Source: Paraburkholderia ginsengisoli NBRC 100965 (GTDB lineage: Bacteria; Pseudomonadota; Gammaproteobacteria; Burkholderiales; Burkholderiaceae). Taken from it: a DNA stretch of 64,000 bases. The position numbers and the translations under genes are program-made. The notes beneath the pieces were generated by a model. The model made no database searches. It was not told the DNA's origin and saw nothing but the letters and a program-made list of their open reading frames with translations. Below are positions 43,535 to 52,548 of this stretch, piece after piece. The DNA lies in contig NZ_BBJF01000017.1 in assembly GCF_000739735.1 (NCBI RefSeq), positions 124,001 through 188,000 on the forward strand, given 5' to 3'. The number at the start of each line of letters is the position of its first letter. Within the stretch, counting starts at the first letter, position 1.

Positions 43535-44827
43535 ATGAGCGTTCCGCAACAAGCCTTCCTACGCGATGCGATGCGTCGCATGAACATGACGCGCGATACG
43601 TTCGCGAGCCGCATCGGCGTGTCGCGCCGGGCGCTCGACACGTGGCTGCTGCCGGACGACTCGCAGGAATCGCGGGCCATGCCGGAAATCGTCGAGCGGT
43701 TCGTGTCGGAGATTGTCGTGAACGGCGACCCCGCCGAAAAATATACGCAGAGCGTAGATTCACAATCGCTCGCGAGCCAGGTGCTGTTCGAAGGCCGGCC
43801 GCAGTTGCTGTCGGTCGATCAGTTTTCGCGCGACTCGGTGGAGGCGCTGTTCCGGGTGGCGGACATCATGCAGCCGATCGCCCGGCGCCGGAAAATCTCC
43901 CGCGTGCTCGAAGGCGCGGTCCTCGGCAATCTGTTCTTCGAGGCCAGCACGCGCACCCGCGTGAGTTTCGGCGCGGCGTTCTGCCGGCTGGGCGGCTCGG
44001 TGTGCGACACCACCGGCTTCACGTTTTCGTCGATGGCCAAGGGCGAGTCGATCTACGACACCAGCCGCGTGATGAGCGGCTACGTCGACGCGCTGGTGAT
44101 CCGCCATCCGGAGCAAGGCTCGGTGGCCGAATTCGCGCGCGCCACCAACGTGCCGGTGATCAACGGCGGCGACGGCCCCGGCGAGCATCCGAGCCAGGCG
44201 CTGCTCGACCTGTACACGATCCAGCGCGAGTTCTCGCGGCTCGGCAAGATCGTCGACGGCGCGCACATCGCCTTGGTCGGCGACCTGAAGTACGGGCGCA
44301 CCGTGCATTCGCTCGTGAAGCTGCTGGCGCTGTATCGCGGCATCAAATTCACGCTGATCTCGCCGCCGATGCTCGAAATGCCCGGCTACATCATCGAGCA
44401 GATTTCGCGCAACGGCCACGTGATCGAGCAGACGCACGATCTGCCCAACGGCTTGCGCGGCGCCGACGTGGTGTACGCGACGCGCATCCAGAAAGAGCGC
44501 TTCACGGACGAATCGTTCGAGGGCTACACGCCCGATTTCCAGATCAATCAGGCGCTAGTGGACAGCGTGTGCGGCGCCGACACGCTGATCATGCACCCGC
44601 TGCCGCGTGACAGCCGGCCGGGCGCGAACGACCTGAGCGTGGACCTGAACCACGATGCGCGGCTCGCGATTTTCCGTCAGACCGACAACGGCATTCCGGT
44701 GCGGATGGCGATTTTCGCGGTACTGCTGGGTGTCGAAAAACTGGTTCAGCATTCGATGCGCGATGCCGCGTGGCGCCCGCCCGCCTATCTCGGCCCGGAC
44801 GACGCGGTGTTTCACGGCATCGACTGA
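43535..44827 (+). CDS. Aspartate carbamoyltransferase with N-terminal helix-turn-helix extension, 430 aa
   Basis: Pyrimidine-pathway enzyme type: transfers a carbamoyl group from carbamoyl phosphate to aspartate. Catalytic motifs are FFEASTRTRVSF (135-146), HPSQALLDLYTI and MHPLPR. Ordinary catalytic chains are about 300-340 residues. The extra about 75 N-terminal residues (MSVPQQAFLRDAMRRMNMTR; FASRIGVSRRALDTWLLPDD) form a small helix-turn-helix like those of XRE-type regulators. The start was chosen because a good promoter lies 48 bp upstream and 25 further codons would cross it. It stands alone, without pyrC or pyrR neighbours. It could be PyrB or a paralogue with a different amine substrate. 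Confidence 0.88.
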   Translation: MSVPQQAFLRDAMRRMNMTRDTFASRIGVSRRALDTWLLPDDSQESRAMPEIVERFVSEIVVNGDPAEKYTQSVDSQSLASQVLFEGRPQLLSVDQFSRDSVEALFRVADIMQPIARRRKISRVLEGAVLGNLFFEASTRTRVSFGAAFCRLGGSVCDTTGFTFSSMAKGESIYDTSRVMSGYVDALVIRHPEQGSVAEFARATNVPVINGGDGPGEHPSQALLDLYTIQREFSRLGKIVDGAHIALVGDLKYGRTVHSLVKLLALYRGIKFTLISPPMLEMPGYIIEQISRNGHVIEQTHDLPNGLRGADVVYATRIQKERFTDESFEGYTPDFQINQALVDSVCGADTLIMHPLPRDSRPGANDLSVDLNHDARLAIFRQTDNGIPVRMAIFAVLLGVEKLVQHSMRDAAWRPPAYLGPDDAVFHGID

Positions 44828-44873
44828 ACGGCGCGGAGCGCGGTTTCAACACGCGGCAACTGGCGCGCGGCGT

Positions 44874-45743
44874 TCAGCTCGCGGCGCTGGTGGGGTTGTC
44901 TGCCAGGTGGCTCGCCACGTGCGCGCGCCTGAACGCGCCGGCAAAGAACAGCACCTGATACTGCACCGCGTTGGCCCAGTACTTCCACGTGTGGCCGCCT
45001 GGCCGCTCGGTGTAGGCATGCGGCACGCCGAGTTCGACGAGCCGTTCGTGCAGTGTGCGGTTCGATTCGACCAGCGAGTCGTTCACGCCGCAATCGATCG
45101 TCAGCGCGATATGCGCGTTGCCAAAGCCGCGCGCGTTCTCGACGATCGCCTCGCTGTTCCAGAAGCCGGCATCGCGGCCCGGATCGCCGAACACCTGCTC
45201 GATGCCGGGCTCGTCCTCGCTGCCGCGCGGATCCACCGCGCCGCTGATGCTGCCCGCCGCGCCGAATTCGTCCGGCCGGTCGAGCGCGATATGCAGCGCG
45301 CCGAATCCGCCCATGCTCAGGCCGGTAATCGCGCGTGCCTCTTTGGTCGCGAGCGTGCGGAAATGCGCGTCGACGTAGGCCACCACTTCCGTGCCCACGT
45401 AGGTCTCGTAGCGGCTGCGCGGATTGACCGGACTGTCGATGTACCAGCTTTCGTGACCACCGTCCGGCATCACGAGAATCACGTGATAGCGGTCGGCCAG
45501 TTTGCCGATGTGCGAATTCGCGGTCCAGTCGGTGTAGTCACCACCGGAGCCATGCAGCAGATAGATGACGGGAAAGCGCTCGGCGCTATTGCCTTGCGCA
45601 TATTGGTCGGGCAGCACGACGGTCGCGTCGAACGATTCGTGCATCGCCGCGCTGGGAATGGTGACGACGCGCGACTGGAACGCCCACGCGGGCGCCGCGA
45701 CGAGCAACGTCAGAATGAGCCAGAACGCACGAACTGAATTCAT
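44874..45743 (-). CDS. Exported esterase (esterase D / feruloyl-esterase-like), 289 aa
   Basis: Alpha/beta hydrolase secreted by a signal peptide (MNSVRAFWLILTLLVAAPAW then AFQ; cleavage after AWA). The oxyanion region is LLHGSGGDYTDW, the nucleophile Ser143 sits in ITGLSMGGFGALH, and the acid and histidine follow in CGVNDSLV and RPGGHTWKYW. This is the architecture of S-formylglutathione-hydrolase/acetyl-xylan/feruloyl esterases. With a signal peptide it is more likely to act on envelope or environmental esters than on S-formylglutathione. It converges on the carbamoyltransferase. Confidence 0.88.
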   Translation of the reverse strand: MNSVRAFWLILTLLVAAPAWAFQSRVVTIPSAAMHESFDATVVLPDQYAQGNSAERFPVIYLLHGSGGDYTDWTANSHIGKLADRYHVILVMPDGGHESWYIDSPVNPRSRYETYVGTEVVAYVDAHFRTLATKEARAITGLSMGGFGALHIALDRPDEFGAAGSISGAVDPRGSEDEPGIEQVFGDPGRDAGFWNSEAIVENARGFGNAHIALTIDCGVNDSLVESNRTLHERLVELGVPHAYTERPGGHTWKYWANAVQYQVLFFAGAFRRAHVASHLADNPTSAAS

Positions 45744-45947
45744 GGTGTGTCGCTCTCCTGTAGGTGTCCAAAGAACACTTCCGTCATGCGGCGGCCAACT
45801 TCCGTCGATGACTCTAGCAATGGCGACTTACAACCAAATTTCAGCGAAACATACGATCTGGTCAGGCGGATAGACGTGCGAACGGTCGCGCGTCTATCCG
45901 CGCGCTGCGCGTGGCCTCGGATTCAAGCGCCACGCCCCAGCAATCGC

Positions 45948-46724
45948 CTATTCGACATGCGCAGCGAAGCCGACCCGGTCCGGCACGAGATCGTCCCGCA
46001 ACGTCAGCGCCGGAATCGCATACGCGCCGCCGTTCTGCTGCCGGAACGGTATCGGCTTTGTCGTCCACAGGTCGTCGAGCCGTTGCCCGAGGGCGTCGCG
46101 CACCGCGCCGTAATTTTCTTCATCGATCCTGCTCGTCCGGTACACCACGAACGGCGGCAACACGTCGAAGCCGGGGTAATACAGAATGCCGTGCTGGATC
46201 GGAAACAACACGTCGTCCATCGGGCCATTGATGCCTCGCGGACTGTAGTGCGACTCCCAGCCGCCGGTCGTCACCATCAGCATCGCGCGCTTGCCGGCGA
46301 ACTTGCCCTCTCCGTAGCGCTCGCCCCAACGCGCGTCCGAATGCTCGCCGACGCCATACGCGAGACCATACGCATAAACGCGCTCCACCCAGCCCTTCAG
46401 AATCGCCGGCATCGAGAACCACCAGAGCGGGAACTGCAAAATCACCGCGTCGGCCCACATGAGCTTCCCCTGCTCACGGGCGATATCCGCGCTCTGCAAG
46501 CCGTTCTCGAACGCATGCTTCGACTCGCGCGACGGAAAAAAACGCTCGTTGGCCTGACGCTCGATGCTGTCGTTCGCATCGAGCGACGCCTTCCATTGCA
46601 TCGCGTACAGGTCGGAAACCTGCACGGCGTGTCCCGCGTCCTGGAGACGCTTGAGCGCGAAGTCCTTGAGCGAGCCGTTCAGCGATTTCGGTTCGGGGTG
46701 CGCATAAACAATCAGAACATTCAT
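45948..46724 (-). CDS. NAD(P)H:quinone oxidoreductase, flavodoxin-like (NQO1/MdaB family), 258 aa
   Basis: Cytoplasmic FAD/FMN enzyme that reduces quinones by two electrons. MNVLIVYAHPEPKSLNGSL is the typical first strand and phosphate loop. FPLWWFSMPAILKGWVERV is the conserved aromatic/flavin segment, and LMVTTGGWESHYSPRGINGP follows. The start at 46724 is supported by AAAGG upstream; a start seven codons earlier is possible. It is divergent from a LysR regulator whose box lies between, a common arrangement for electrophile- or quinone-induced reductases. Confidence 0.92.
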   Translation of the reverse strand: MNVLIVYAHPEPKSLNGSLKDFALKRLQDAGHAVQVSDLYAMQWKASLDANDSIERQANERFFPSRESKHAFENGLQSADIAREQGKLMWADAVILQFPLWWFSMPAILKGWVERVYAYGLAYGVGEHSDARWGERYGEGKFAGKRAMLMVTTGGWESHYSPRGINGPMDDVLFPIQHGILYYPGFDVLPPFVVYRTSRIDEENYGAVRDALGQRLDDLWTTKPIPFRQQNGGAYAIPALTLRDDLVPDRVGFAAHVE

Positions 46725-46776
46725 GACCATGCCTTTCTTCGTCATTGGATGACATCACGATAGGCGCCGCTCCGGT

Positions 46777-46800
46777 ATATTGGAAATGAATTCCCGATAT
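46777..46800. promoter_or_regulatory. LysR-type box between quinone reductase and its regulator
   Basis: ATATTGG (46777-46783) and CCCGATAT (46793-46800) form an imperfect inverted repeat around an AT-rich centre, in the 89-bp gap between the divergent starts. It covers the first possible ATG of the regulator (46799), arguing that translation starts at 46814. Confidence 0.55.
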
Positions 46801-46813
46801 GTCAGGTATTGCG

Positions 46814-47707
46814 ATGGTTAATCTCAGGACGCTCGACCTCAACCTGCTGGTCACGCTCGACGTGGTGCTCTCCGAGCACAACGTGACGCGCGCTGCCGAA
46901 CGGCTGAACTTCTCGCAGCCGTCGGTCAGCGTGCATCTCGCCAAACTGCGCGACGTGTTCGGCGACCCGCTGTTGCTGCCCGGGCCGCGCGGCATGCGGC
47001 CCACCGCGCGCGCCGAGGCGTTGCGCGAACCGTTGCGCGACGCGCTCGCCGCGCTCGAACGCGCGGTGGCCCCGTCGAGCCCGTTCGATCCGGCCATGGC
47101 GACTCACACGTGGCGGGTCGCCGCGAGCGATTACGCTGAGTCGACCATCATCCTGCCCGCGCTGGCCGGCCTGCGCGCGACGGCGCCGGGCACGCGGCTC
47201 GCCCTCGTCGAAGCGGCGCCGCCGCGCATTGCGAGGCAAGCGGAACGCGGCGAGATCGATCTCGCGTTCCACACCAGCGAAGGCTCGCCCGAAGGTTTGC
47301 GCCGCCGCGTGCTATTCGCGGAGCGCTATGTTCTGGCGGGTCGCACGAATCATCCGCGACTCAGGCGCCGGCCCACGCTCGCGCAATTCTGCAAGCTCGA
47401 ACACGTGATCGTGTCGCCGGTGGGCGGCGGTTTTGTCGGCGTCACCGACGAGGTGCTCGCGCAAAGGGGACTCACGCGCAAGGTGGCGCTGTCGGTGCCG
47501 CATTTCCTCTTCATGCTGTCGGTGCTCGCCAGCACCGACCTCGTCGGCATGCTGCCCGAACGGTTGGTGCGCGGCGTCGGCGCGGTGCGAATGGTCGAGC
47601 CGCCCGTCGAGGTGCCGGGCTACGAGATGGCGATGCTGTGGCACGAGCGCTCGCATCGCGATCCGGCGCACCAGTGGTTGCGGGAGCAGATCGCGGGCGC
47701 GGTGTGA
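46814..47707 (+). CDS. LysR-family regulator, 297 aa
   Basis: Winged helix-turn-helix at the N-terminus (MVNLRTLDLNLLVTLDVVLS; NVTRAAERLNFSQPSVSVHL) plus effector domain. The start was chosen at MVNLRTLDLN: homologues begin this way, AGG lies seven bases upstream, and the ATG five codons earlier lies within the operator-like repeat. It belongs to the NodD/SyrM-like branch with LDLNLL. It probably activates the divergent quinone reductase. The effector is likely a quinone or phenolic (inference). Confidence 0.92.
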   Translation: MVNLRTLDLNLLVTLDVVLSEHNVTRAAERLNFSQPSVSVHLAKLRDVFGDPLLLPGPRGMRPTARAEALREPLRDALAALERAVAPSSPFDPAMATHTWRVAASDYAESTIILPALAGLRATAPGTRLALVEAAPPRIARQAERGEIDLAFHTSEGSPEGLRRRVLFAERYVLAGRTNHPRLRRRPTLAQFCKLEHVIVSPVGGGFVGVTDEVLAQRGLTRKVALSVPHFLFMLSVLASTDLVGMLPERLVRGVGAVRMVEPPVEVPGYEMAMLWHERSHRDPAHQWLREQIAGAV

Positions 47708-47781
47708 TGCGATCGGGGCGCGTTGCGGACTACGCGCGCGCCGCCGCACTTCCACACGTCAGTCGACCCGCGCCATCGTGC

Positions 47782-48657
47782 TTAGCCTTGGGCCTTGCCG
47801 ATCGCGTCCAGTTCATCGAGCACGTCGGCGGTCAAATTCAATTGCGCCGCCTGCAGGTTTTCGTGCAGATGCACCGTCGACGACGTCCCCGGAATCAGCA
47901 AAATGTTAGGTGACCGATGTAATAGCCACGCGAGCGCCACCTGCATCGGCGTCGCGCCGAGCGTCCGCGCAATGTCCGACAGCGCCGACGATTGGATCGG
48001 CGTGAATCCGCCGAGCGGAAAGAACGGCACGTAGGCAATACCCTTGCTCGCGAGGTCGTCGAGCAACGCGTCGTCGTCACGATGCACGAGGTTGTAGTGA
48101 TTCTGCACGCAGACCACCTCCGCGATGCCGCGCGCCTCGTCGATCTGCGCGGCGGTCGCGTTGCTCAGGCCGATGTGGCGCACGAGTCCGCGCTGCTGAA
48201 GTTCCGCGAGCGCCGTCACCTGCTTTTCGACCGAGCCTTCGGCGGGCTCATGAATGCTGCCCATGAACCGCATGTTGACGACGTCCAGCGCGTCGAGGCC
48301 GAGATTGCGCAGGTTGTCGTGCACGCCGCGTTCGATATCCGCGGGTTCGAGCGCCGGCAGCCATGCGCCGTCGCTGCCGCGCGTCGCGCCGACTTTCGTG
48401 ACGATCACGAGATCGTCCGGATACGGATGCAGCGCCTCGCGGATCAACTGGTTGGTGACGTGCGGCCCGTAAAAGTCGCTCGTATCGATGTGATTGACGC
48501 CCGAGGCTACCGCCTCGCGCAGCACCGCGAGCGCCGCGGCGCGGTCCTTCGGCGGCCCGAACACGCCGGGCCCGGCAAGCTGCATCGCCCCGTAGCCCAT
48601 GCGCCGAACCGGGCGGCCGGCAAGCGAAAAGGTGCCGGTAACAGTGACCTTCGACAT
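47782..48657 (-). CDS. Aldo/keto reductase, 291 aa
   Basis: NADPH-dependent TIM-barrel oxidoreductase. The catalytic tetrad is visible as Asp and Tyr in NHIDTSDFYGP, Lys in VIVTKVG and a position around RFMGSIHEP that in most members carries the His (here not obvious). The cofactor segment LLIPGTSSTVHLHENLQAA is standard. Close relatives include YajO/oxidoreductase-type AKRs of about 290 residues. AAGGAG precedes the ATG. It is divergent from a LysR regulator 104 bp away, which probably controls it. The substrate is unknown. Confidence 0.9.
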   Translation of the reverse strand: MSKVTVTGTFSLAGRPVRRMGYGAMQLAGPGVFGPPKDRAAALAVLREAVASGVNHIDTSDFYGPHVTNQLIREALHPYPDDLVIVTKVGATRGSDGAWLPALEPADIERGVHDNLRNLGLDALDVVNMRFMGSIHEPAEGSVEKQVTALAELQQRGLVRHIGLSNATAAQIDEARGIAEVVCVQNHYNLVHRDDDALLDDLASKGIAYVPFFPLGGFTPIQSSALSDIARTLGATPMQVALAWLLHRSPNILLIPGTSSTVHLHENLQAAQLNLTADVLDELDAIGKAQG

Positions 48658-48761
48658 GACGCGCTCCTTGATGAGTGGATAAGCGGCAGTATCGCCGGGA
48701 TTGCGTTGTTGAATAAACGGGTCTAACGTGTACGGGTTGTTTAAAAATGTGAACAGTCGCC

Positions 48762-49673
48762 ATGGAATTGAACGACCTGGCCGCCTTCGTTTCCGTCGCC
48801 CGCGCCGGCGGCTTTCGCGACGCGGCGCGCAGCGGCGGCGTGTCCGCCTCGAGCCTGAGCATCGCCGTGCGACGGCTGGAAACCAGACTCGGTTTGCGTC
48901 TTCTGAACCGCACCACGCGCAGCGTCGCGCCGACCGAGGCCGGGCAGCGCCTGATCGAAAAGCTGACGCCGCTATTCGGCGAAATGGAAGCGGCGCTCGA
49001 CGTGCTCAACGGCTTCCGGGACAAGCCGAGCGGCACGCTCAAACTGAACGTGCCGTCGAGCGCGGCGCGCATCGTCTTGCCGGACGTCATCGCATCGTTC
49101 CTGAAGCTGTACCCGGACATTCGCGTCGAAGTGGTGGTCGAGGACGGCTTCGTCGACGTGTTGTCGATCGGCTGCGACGCGGGCATCCGCTACGACGAGC
49201 GTCTCGAACAGGACATGATCGCGATTCCGATCGGACCGCGCACGCAGCGCTTCGCGACCGCCGCAGCGCCGGCTTATCTCGACGCTCGTGGACGCCCCGA
49301 CCATCCGCGCGAACTGCTCGCGCACGCTTGCCTGCGCGGCCAATTCGCCGGCGGCGCGACGCCCACCTGGTACTTCGAACGCGACGGCGAAGTGCTGCAG
49401 TTGAATCCGTCGGGGCCGCTGCTCGTGCGGCCCGGCGCCGCGATCGATCTCGCGGTGAGTTGCGCGGTGGCCGGCGTCGGCGTCATCCATCTGTTCGAGG
49501 ACATGCTGCGCCCGCATCTGGACAGCGGCGCGTTGGAGCCGATTCTGGAACCGTGGTGGCAGCGCTTTTCGGGGCCCTTTCTCTACTATCCCGGACGCCG
49601 TCATTTGCCTGCACCGTTACGCGCCTTCGTCGATTTTCTGAAAGCGGGTCAGGCGGACGACTCGTTGGCTTGA
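48762..49673 (+). CDS. LysR-family regulator (CrgA/DsdC-like branch), 303 aa
   Basis: N-terminal helix-turn-helix MELNDLAAFVSVARAGGFRD and SSLSIAVRRLETRLGLRLL, with the conserved NRTTRSVAPTEAGQRL linker helix. The effector domain has GTLKLNVPSSAARIVLPDVI. Length is normal. The ribosome-binding site is poor. It is divergent from the aldo/keto reductase; this pairing is very common in Burkholderia-like genomes and suggests local control. Confidence 0.92.
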   Translation: MELNDLAAFVSVARAGGFRDAARSGGVSASSLSIAVRRLETRLGLRLLNRTTRSVAPTEAGQRLIEKLTPLFGEMEAALDVLNGFRDKPSGTLKLNVPSSAARIVLPDVIASFLKLYPDIRVEVVVEDGFVDVLSIGCDAGIRYDERLEQDMIAIPIGPRTQRFATAAAPAYLDARGRPDHPRELLAHACLRGQFAGGATPTWYFERDGEVLQLNPSGPLLVRPGAAIDLAVSCAVAGVGVIHLFEDMLRPHLDSGALEPILEPWWQRFSGPFLYYPGRRHLPAPLRAFVDFLKAGQADDSLA

Positions 49674-49696
49674 ACCGCCTGCGCTCAGTGCAACAC

Positions 49697-50056
49697 TCAG
49701 TGCGCGTGCTTGCACATTTGCGCCACCATCGCCAGAAACTTGTCCGCGCCCACGGGCTTGCGCACACAGACGTTCCAGTTCTTCCCGACGGCGTCGAGCG
49801 GCGGGACCGCGGTATGAACCAGGATCGGCACGTGAGCGAAGCGCGGCATCGCTCGCAGACGGCGGCACAATTCGGCGCCGTCCATGATCGGCATCATCCA
49901 GTCGGTGATAATCAGGTCAGGAACATACGACGCCGCGCGCGCTATAGCTTCGGCGCCGTTGCTCGCGCAACCGACCTCATAACCTTCGCGTTCTAGAATC
50001 AGGCGCCAAGCCGCCAGAATTTCCGGCTCGTCGTCCACCAGGAGAATTGAGTGCAT
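49697..50056 (-). CDS. Single-domain response regulator, 119 aa
   Basis: A receiver domain without output domain. The acidic pocket is Asp8/Asp9 (LLVDDEPE), the phosphorylation site Asp52 (IITDWMMP), switch Thr82 and Lys100 (VRKPV). It is complete and probably functional, acting by protein-protein contact like CheY or DivK. It is divergent from a histidine kinase that starts 273 bp away; the two are likely partners. It converges on the LysR gene with 23 bp between stops. Confidence 0.92.
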   Translation of the reverse strand: MHSILLVDDEPEILAAWRLILEREGYEVGCASNGAEAIARAASYVPDLIITDWMMPIMDGAELCRRLRAMPRFAHVPILVHTAVPPLDAVGKNWNVCVRKPVGADKFLAMVAQMCKHAH

Positions 50057-50328
50057 CTGGGTTCGCCGGTTAATTATCTTGCCGTTTTCCTACGGCGCCG
50101 CAACAAGTGTTCCACCAAGGGCAAATGCGGCGATAATCGAACCTGCTCATCGGCCGACGCGGCGCGTTTCGAACCCACCCAGGCGCATCGCCCCACCCGT
50201 CAGCCGTCCAAAACATTCCAGCGGGCAGCAGGTTTATCGAAAAAGCGCGGACACGGGTCCACCGATCTGCGTGGCCGTTGTGCTTCAAGCCTCTGCGCGT
50301 TGTAGAAACTTCTTCCCACGTCCCAATC

Positions 50329-51546
50329 ATGACCGATACCCGCGTGAGCCCGCTGCGCAAATTTGCCGACTACGTCCGGGCGGAACGACTCCAGCTCACC
50401 GAGCAATGGATGAACGCCGTGGCGAGCGACGTCGATCTCGTCGAAGCCGACAAGCTCACTTATCAGCAACTCGCCGACCACCTGCCGGAGATTCTCGAAG
50501 AACTTTGCGCGGCGCTCGACAGCGAAGATCTGGAGCGCGTCGAAACGTCGATCGAACGCAACGCGAGAAAACATGGCAACGTGCGCTGGCGCCAGGGCTA
50601 CCGGATCGAGGAACTGGTGCGCGAACTCGATCTCTTTCACCAGGTGCTCGACGAAGCGCTCGAAGCGTTCGCGGAGCAGGACAATGCGCTCACACGCCGT
50701 CACGAAGGCCGCGCGCGGAGGCTGATCGCCGAGGCGTTCAGCATGGTGGCGTACACGTCGATCAGGGAAGTGGTCAGCGAACGGGACCGCAAGATCGACG
50801 AGTACACCGGCCAGCTCGAACGCGCGAACCACGAACTGATTCTGAAGCAGCGGCTGGTGGGCGACCTCTACGAATCGCGGATGCAGATCACGCGCAGCGT
50901 GGTGCACGACCTGCGCAATTTCCTGAACGCGTTTTCCATCGCGCTGCAACTGATCGCGCGCGCGCCGTCGAAAGCCGATATGGCGTTGACGCTGGCCAAT
51001 CGCCAGGCCGCCGACATGAAGCTGCTCGTCGACCAGATGGTCGAGTATGCGGTCGTGCTCGGCGACGCCGCGCCGCTCACCCTCGAACAGGTGGACGCGC
51101 GCGAGCTTTACGACGAACTCGTCGCGTCGTCGCGTCCGCTGGTCGAGGGCAAGGGGCTCACGTTGCACGCGTCGTGCGATCCGGCGTTGCACGCGGTCAC
51201 GTCCAATCGTCTCAAGCTGAAGCAGATCGCGGTCAATCTGCTGTCCAACGCGACCAAGTACACGAAGTCCGGACAGGTCGAACTGCAGTTCGCGATGGTC
51301 GGCGCGCAACACTGGACGATTCGCGTGTCGGACACCGGCGTGGGGATCGCGGCATCGGACGCGGAGCGCGTGTTCGACGAATTCGAGCGCGCCGCCGGCG
51401 AGGAGATTCCCGGCACGGGCCTCGGTCTCGCAATCGTCAGGGAGCTGTGCCGCGCGTTGAATGGGCACATCGAGTTCGTGTCGCGCGAGGGCGTCGGGAC
51501 CACGTTCAAGATCCGCTTTCCCGTCGTGCTCGACGCAACGCAATGA
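50329..51546 (+). CDS. Cytoplasmic histidine kinase with RsbRD-like N-terminal domain, 405 aa
   Basis: Sensor kinase without membrane helices. The N-terminal 150 residues (LQLTEQWMNAVASDVDLVEA; RWRQGYRIEELVRELDLFHQ) match the RsbRD N-terminal domain, a haem/globin-like helical sensor related to stressosome proteins. The dimerisation helix carries His193 in RSVVHDLRNFLNAF. The ATPase part has NLLSNATKYT (N box), DTGVGI and GTGLGLAIV. All catalytic motifs are present. Its likely target is the divergent single-domain response regulator. The start was set at MTDTRVSPLRKF. Confidence 0.9.
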   Translation: MTDTRVSPLRKFADYVRAERLQLTEQWMNAVASDVDLVEADKLTYQQLADHLPEILEELCAALDSEDLERVETSIERNARKHGNVRWRQGYRIEELVRELDLFHQVLDEALEAFAEQDNALTRRHEGRARRLIAEAFSMVAYTSIREVVSERDRKIDEYTGQLERANHELILKQRLVGDLYESRMQITRSVVHDLRNFLNAFSIALQLIARAPSKADMALTLANRQAADMKLLVDQMVEYAVVLGDAAPLTLEQVDARELYDELVASSRPLVEGKGLTLHASCDPALHAVTSNRLKLKQIAVNLLSNATKYTKSGQVELQFAMVGAQHWTIRVSDTGVGIAASDAERVFDEFERAAGEEIPGTGLGLAIVRELCRALNGHIEFVSREGVGTTFKIRFPVVLDATQ

Positions 51547-51659
51547 CACTTGCGCGGCGGCGTGGCAAGCGCGGGTTCCGTTAAACTGCTCGACGTCGAC
51601 ACGACTCAACACGCGCAGCACGCATGCGCCGCCTCGAAACAGTCAACGAAGACGCGCGA

Positions 51660-52148
51660 ATGATCCACATCCACACCGCCCGCTTCCCGGAACAGCTCGA
51701 AGCCGTCCGGACCATCTTTCGCGAGTACGCGGAGAGCCTCGGCATCGATCTCTGCTTTCAGGATTTCGACTCCGAACTCGCCGGGCTGCCCGGCAAATTC
51801 GCGGCGCCGCGCGGCCGCGTGTTGCTCGCTTATCATGATGCGCAGATCATCGGCTGCGTCGCCGTGCGGCCGCTCGACGACACCACCTGTGAGATGAAAC
51901 GGCTCTATGTGCGACCCGCAGGCCGCGGCTTGCAGGCCGGCAAGCAATTGGCCACGCAGATTTGCGCGGCGGCGCGGGACTCGGGTTATCGCCGCATCCG
52001 TCTCGACACGCTGCCGACCATGCATGCCGCGCTGGGACTGTATGCGTCGCTCGGCTTCGAGCCGATTCCACCGTACGTCTTTAATCCGATCGACGGCGCG
52101 CTCTTTCTCGAGTGCGATCTGACTCGCCGGCAGGATCAGCCGGCTTAG
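51660..52148 (+). CDS. GNAT-family N-acetyltransferase, 162 aa
   Basis: Acetyl-CoA-dependent transferase fold. The core strand with a pantetheine-binding loop is MKRLYVRPAGRGLQAGKQLA (R/Q-x-x-G-x-G/A pattern, with Gly-Leu-Gln in place of Gly-x-Gly), then RRIRLDTLPTMHAALGLYASLGFEPIPPY, the typical motif B ending. The start MIHIHTARFPEQ gives the usual length; an ATG 12 codons upstream is possible. It overlaps the downstream convergent gene by four bases. The substrate is unknown. Confidence 0.9.
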   Translation: MIHIHTARFPEQLEAVRTIFREYAESLGIDLCFQDFDSELAGLPGKFAAPRGRVLLAYHDAQIIGCVAVRPLDDTTCEMKRLYVRPAGRGLQAGKQLATQICAAARDSGYRRIRLDTLPTMHAALGLYASLGFEPIPPYVFNPIDGALFLECDLTRRQDQPA

Positions 52149-52414
52149 TCGCGCGGCGCGGCTTCGCTGCGGGTTGTCGGCGGGCATCCGCTCAGCGCGC
52201 CGCCGCGCCCGCTCAATCCGCGCACGACGATCTCGGATGATTTGCCGTCACGCCGCGCCAGTTCGGCAAGGTCGAGCAACGCGGCGTAGCGAGCCGAGCA
52301 TTGTCGCGATGCCTCGTTCGCGGGATCCGCACGATCCGCACGCGGACTATGAGCGTAGGTGACGAGCCCGCCGGCCGCCGCCATCAGACCCGCGATCAAA
52401 CCCGCCGCCAGCAT
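52145..52414 (-). CDS. Small exported/anchored protein, 89 aa, unknown
   Basis: Not recognised. MLAAGLIAGLMAAAGGLVTY is an N-terminal hydrophobic segment (signal anchor or signal peptide), followed by a mature part with ARYAALLDLAELARRDGKSS and two cysteines, one in the last 15 residues (LSGCPPT). The start was set at the hydrophobic segment; upstream codons are arginine-rich and no strong ribosome-binding site is visible. It lies 134 bp downstream of the repeat protein on the same strand. Confidence 0.5.
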   Translation of the reverse strand: MLAAGLIAGLMAAAGGLVTYAHSPRADRADPANEASRQCSARYAALLDLAELARRDGKSSEIVVRGLSGRGGALSGCPPTTRSEAAPRD

Positions 52415-52548
52415 GTTTCTGCAAACCGCGCATGTCGATAACGTTTCGGCACGCGCGCGGCGCGTCCTACTGCTGCCCCGTTCGACGACCGCGTCGCGAC
52501 GGAATCGCCTCGACGTCACGCAGGTCTTGACTCGCATCGCCGCGCCCC

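Noticed and set aside
50200..51621. 473-codon minus-strand frame opposite the histidine kinase
   Set aside because: Antisense composition artefact; the plus strand has all kinase motifs.
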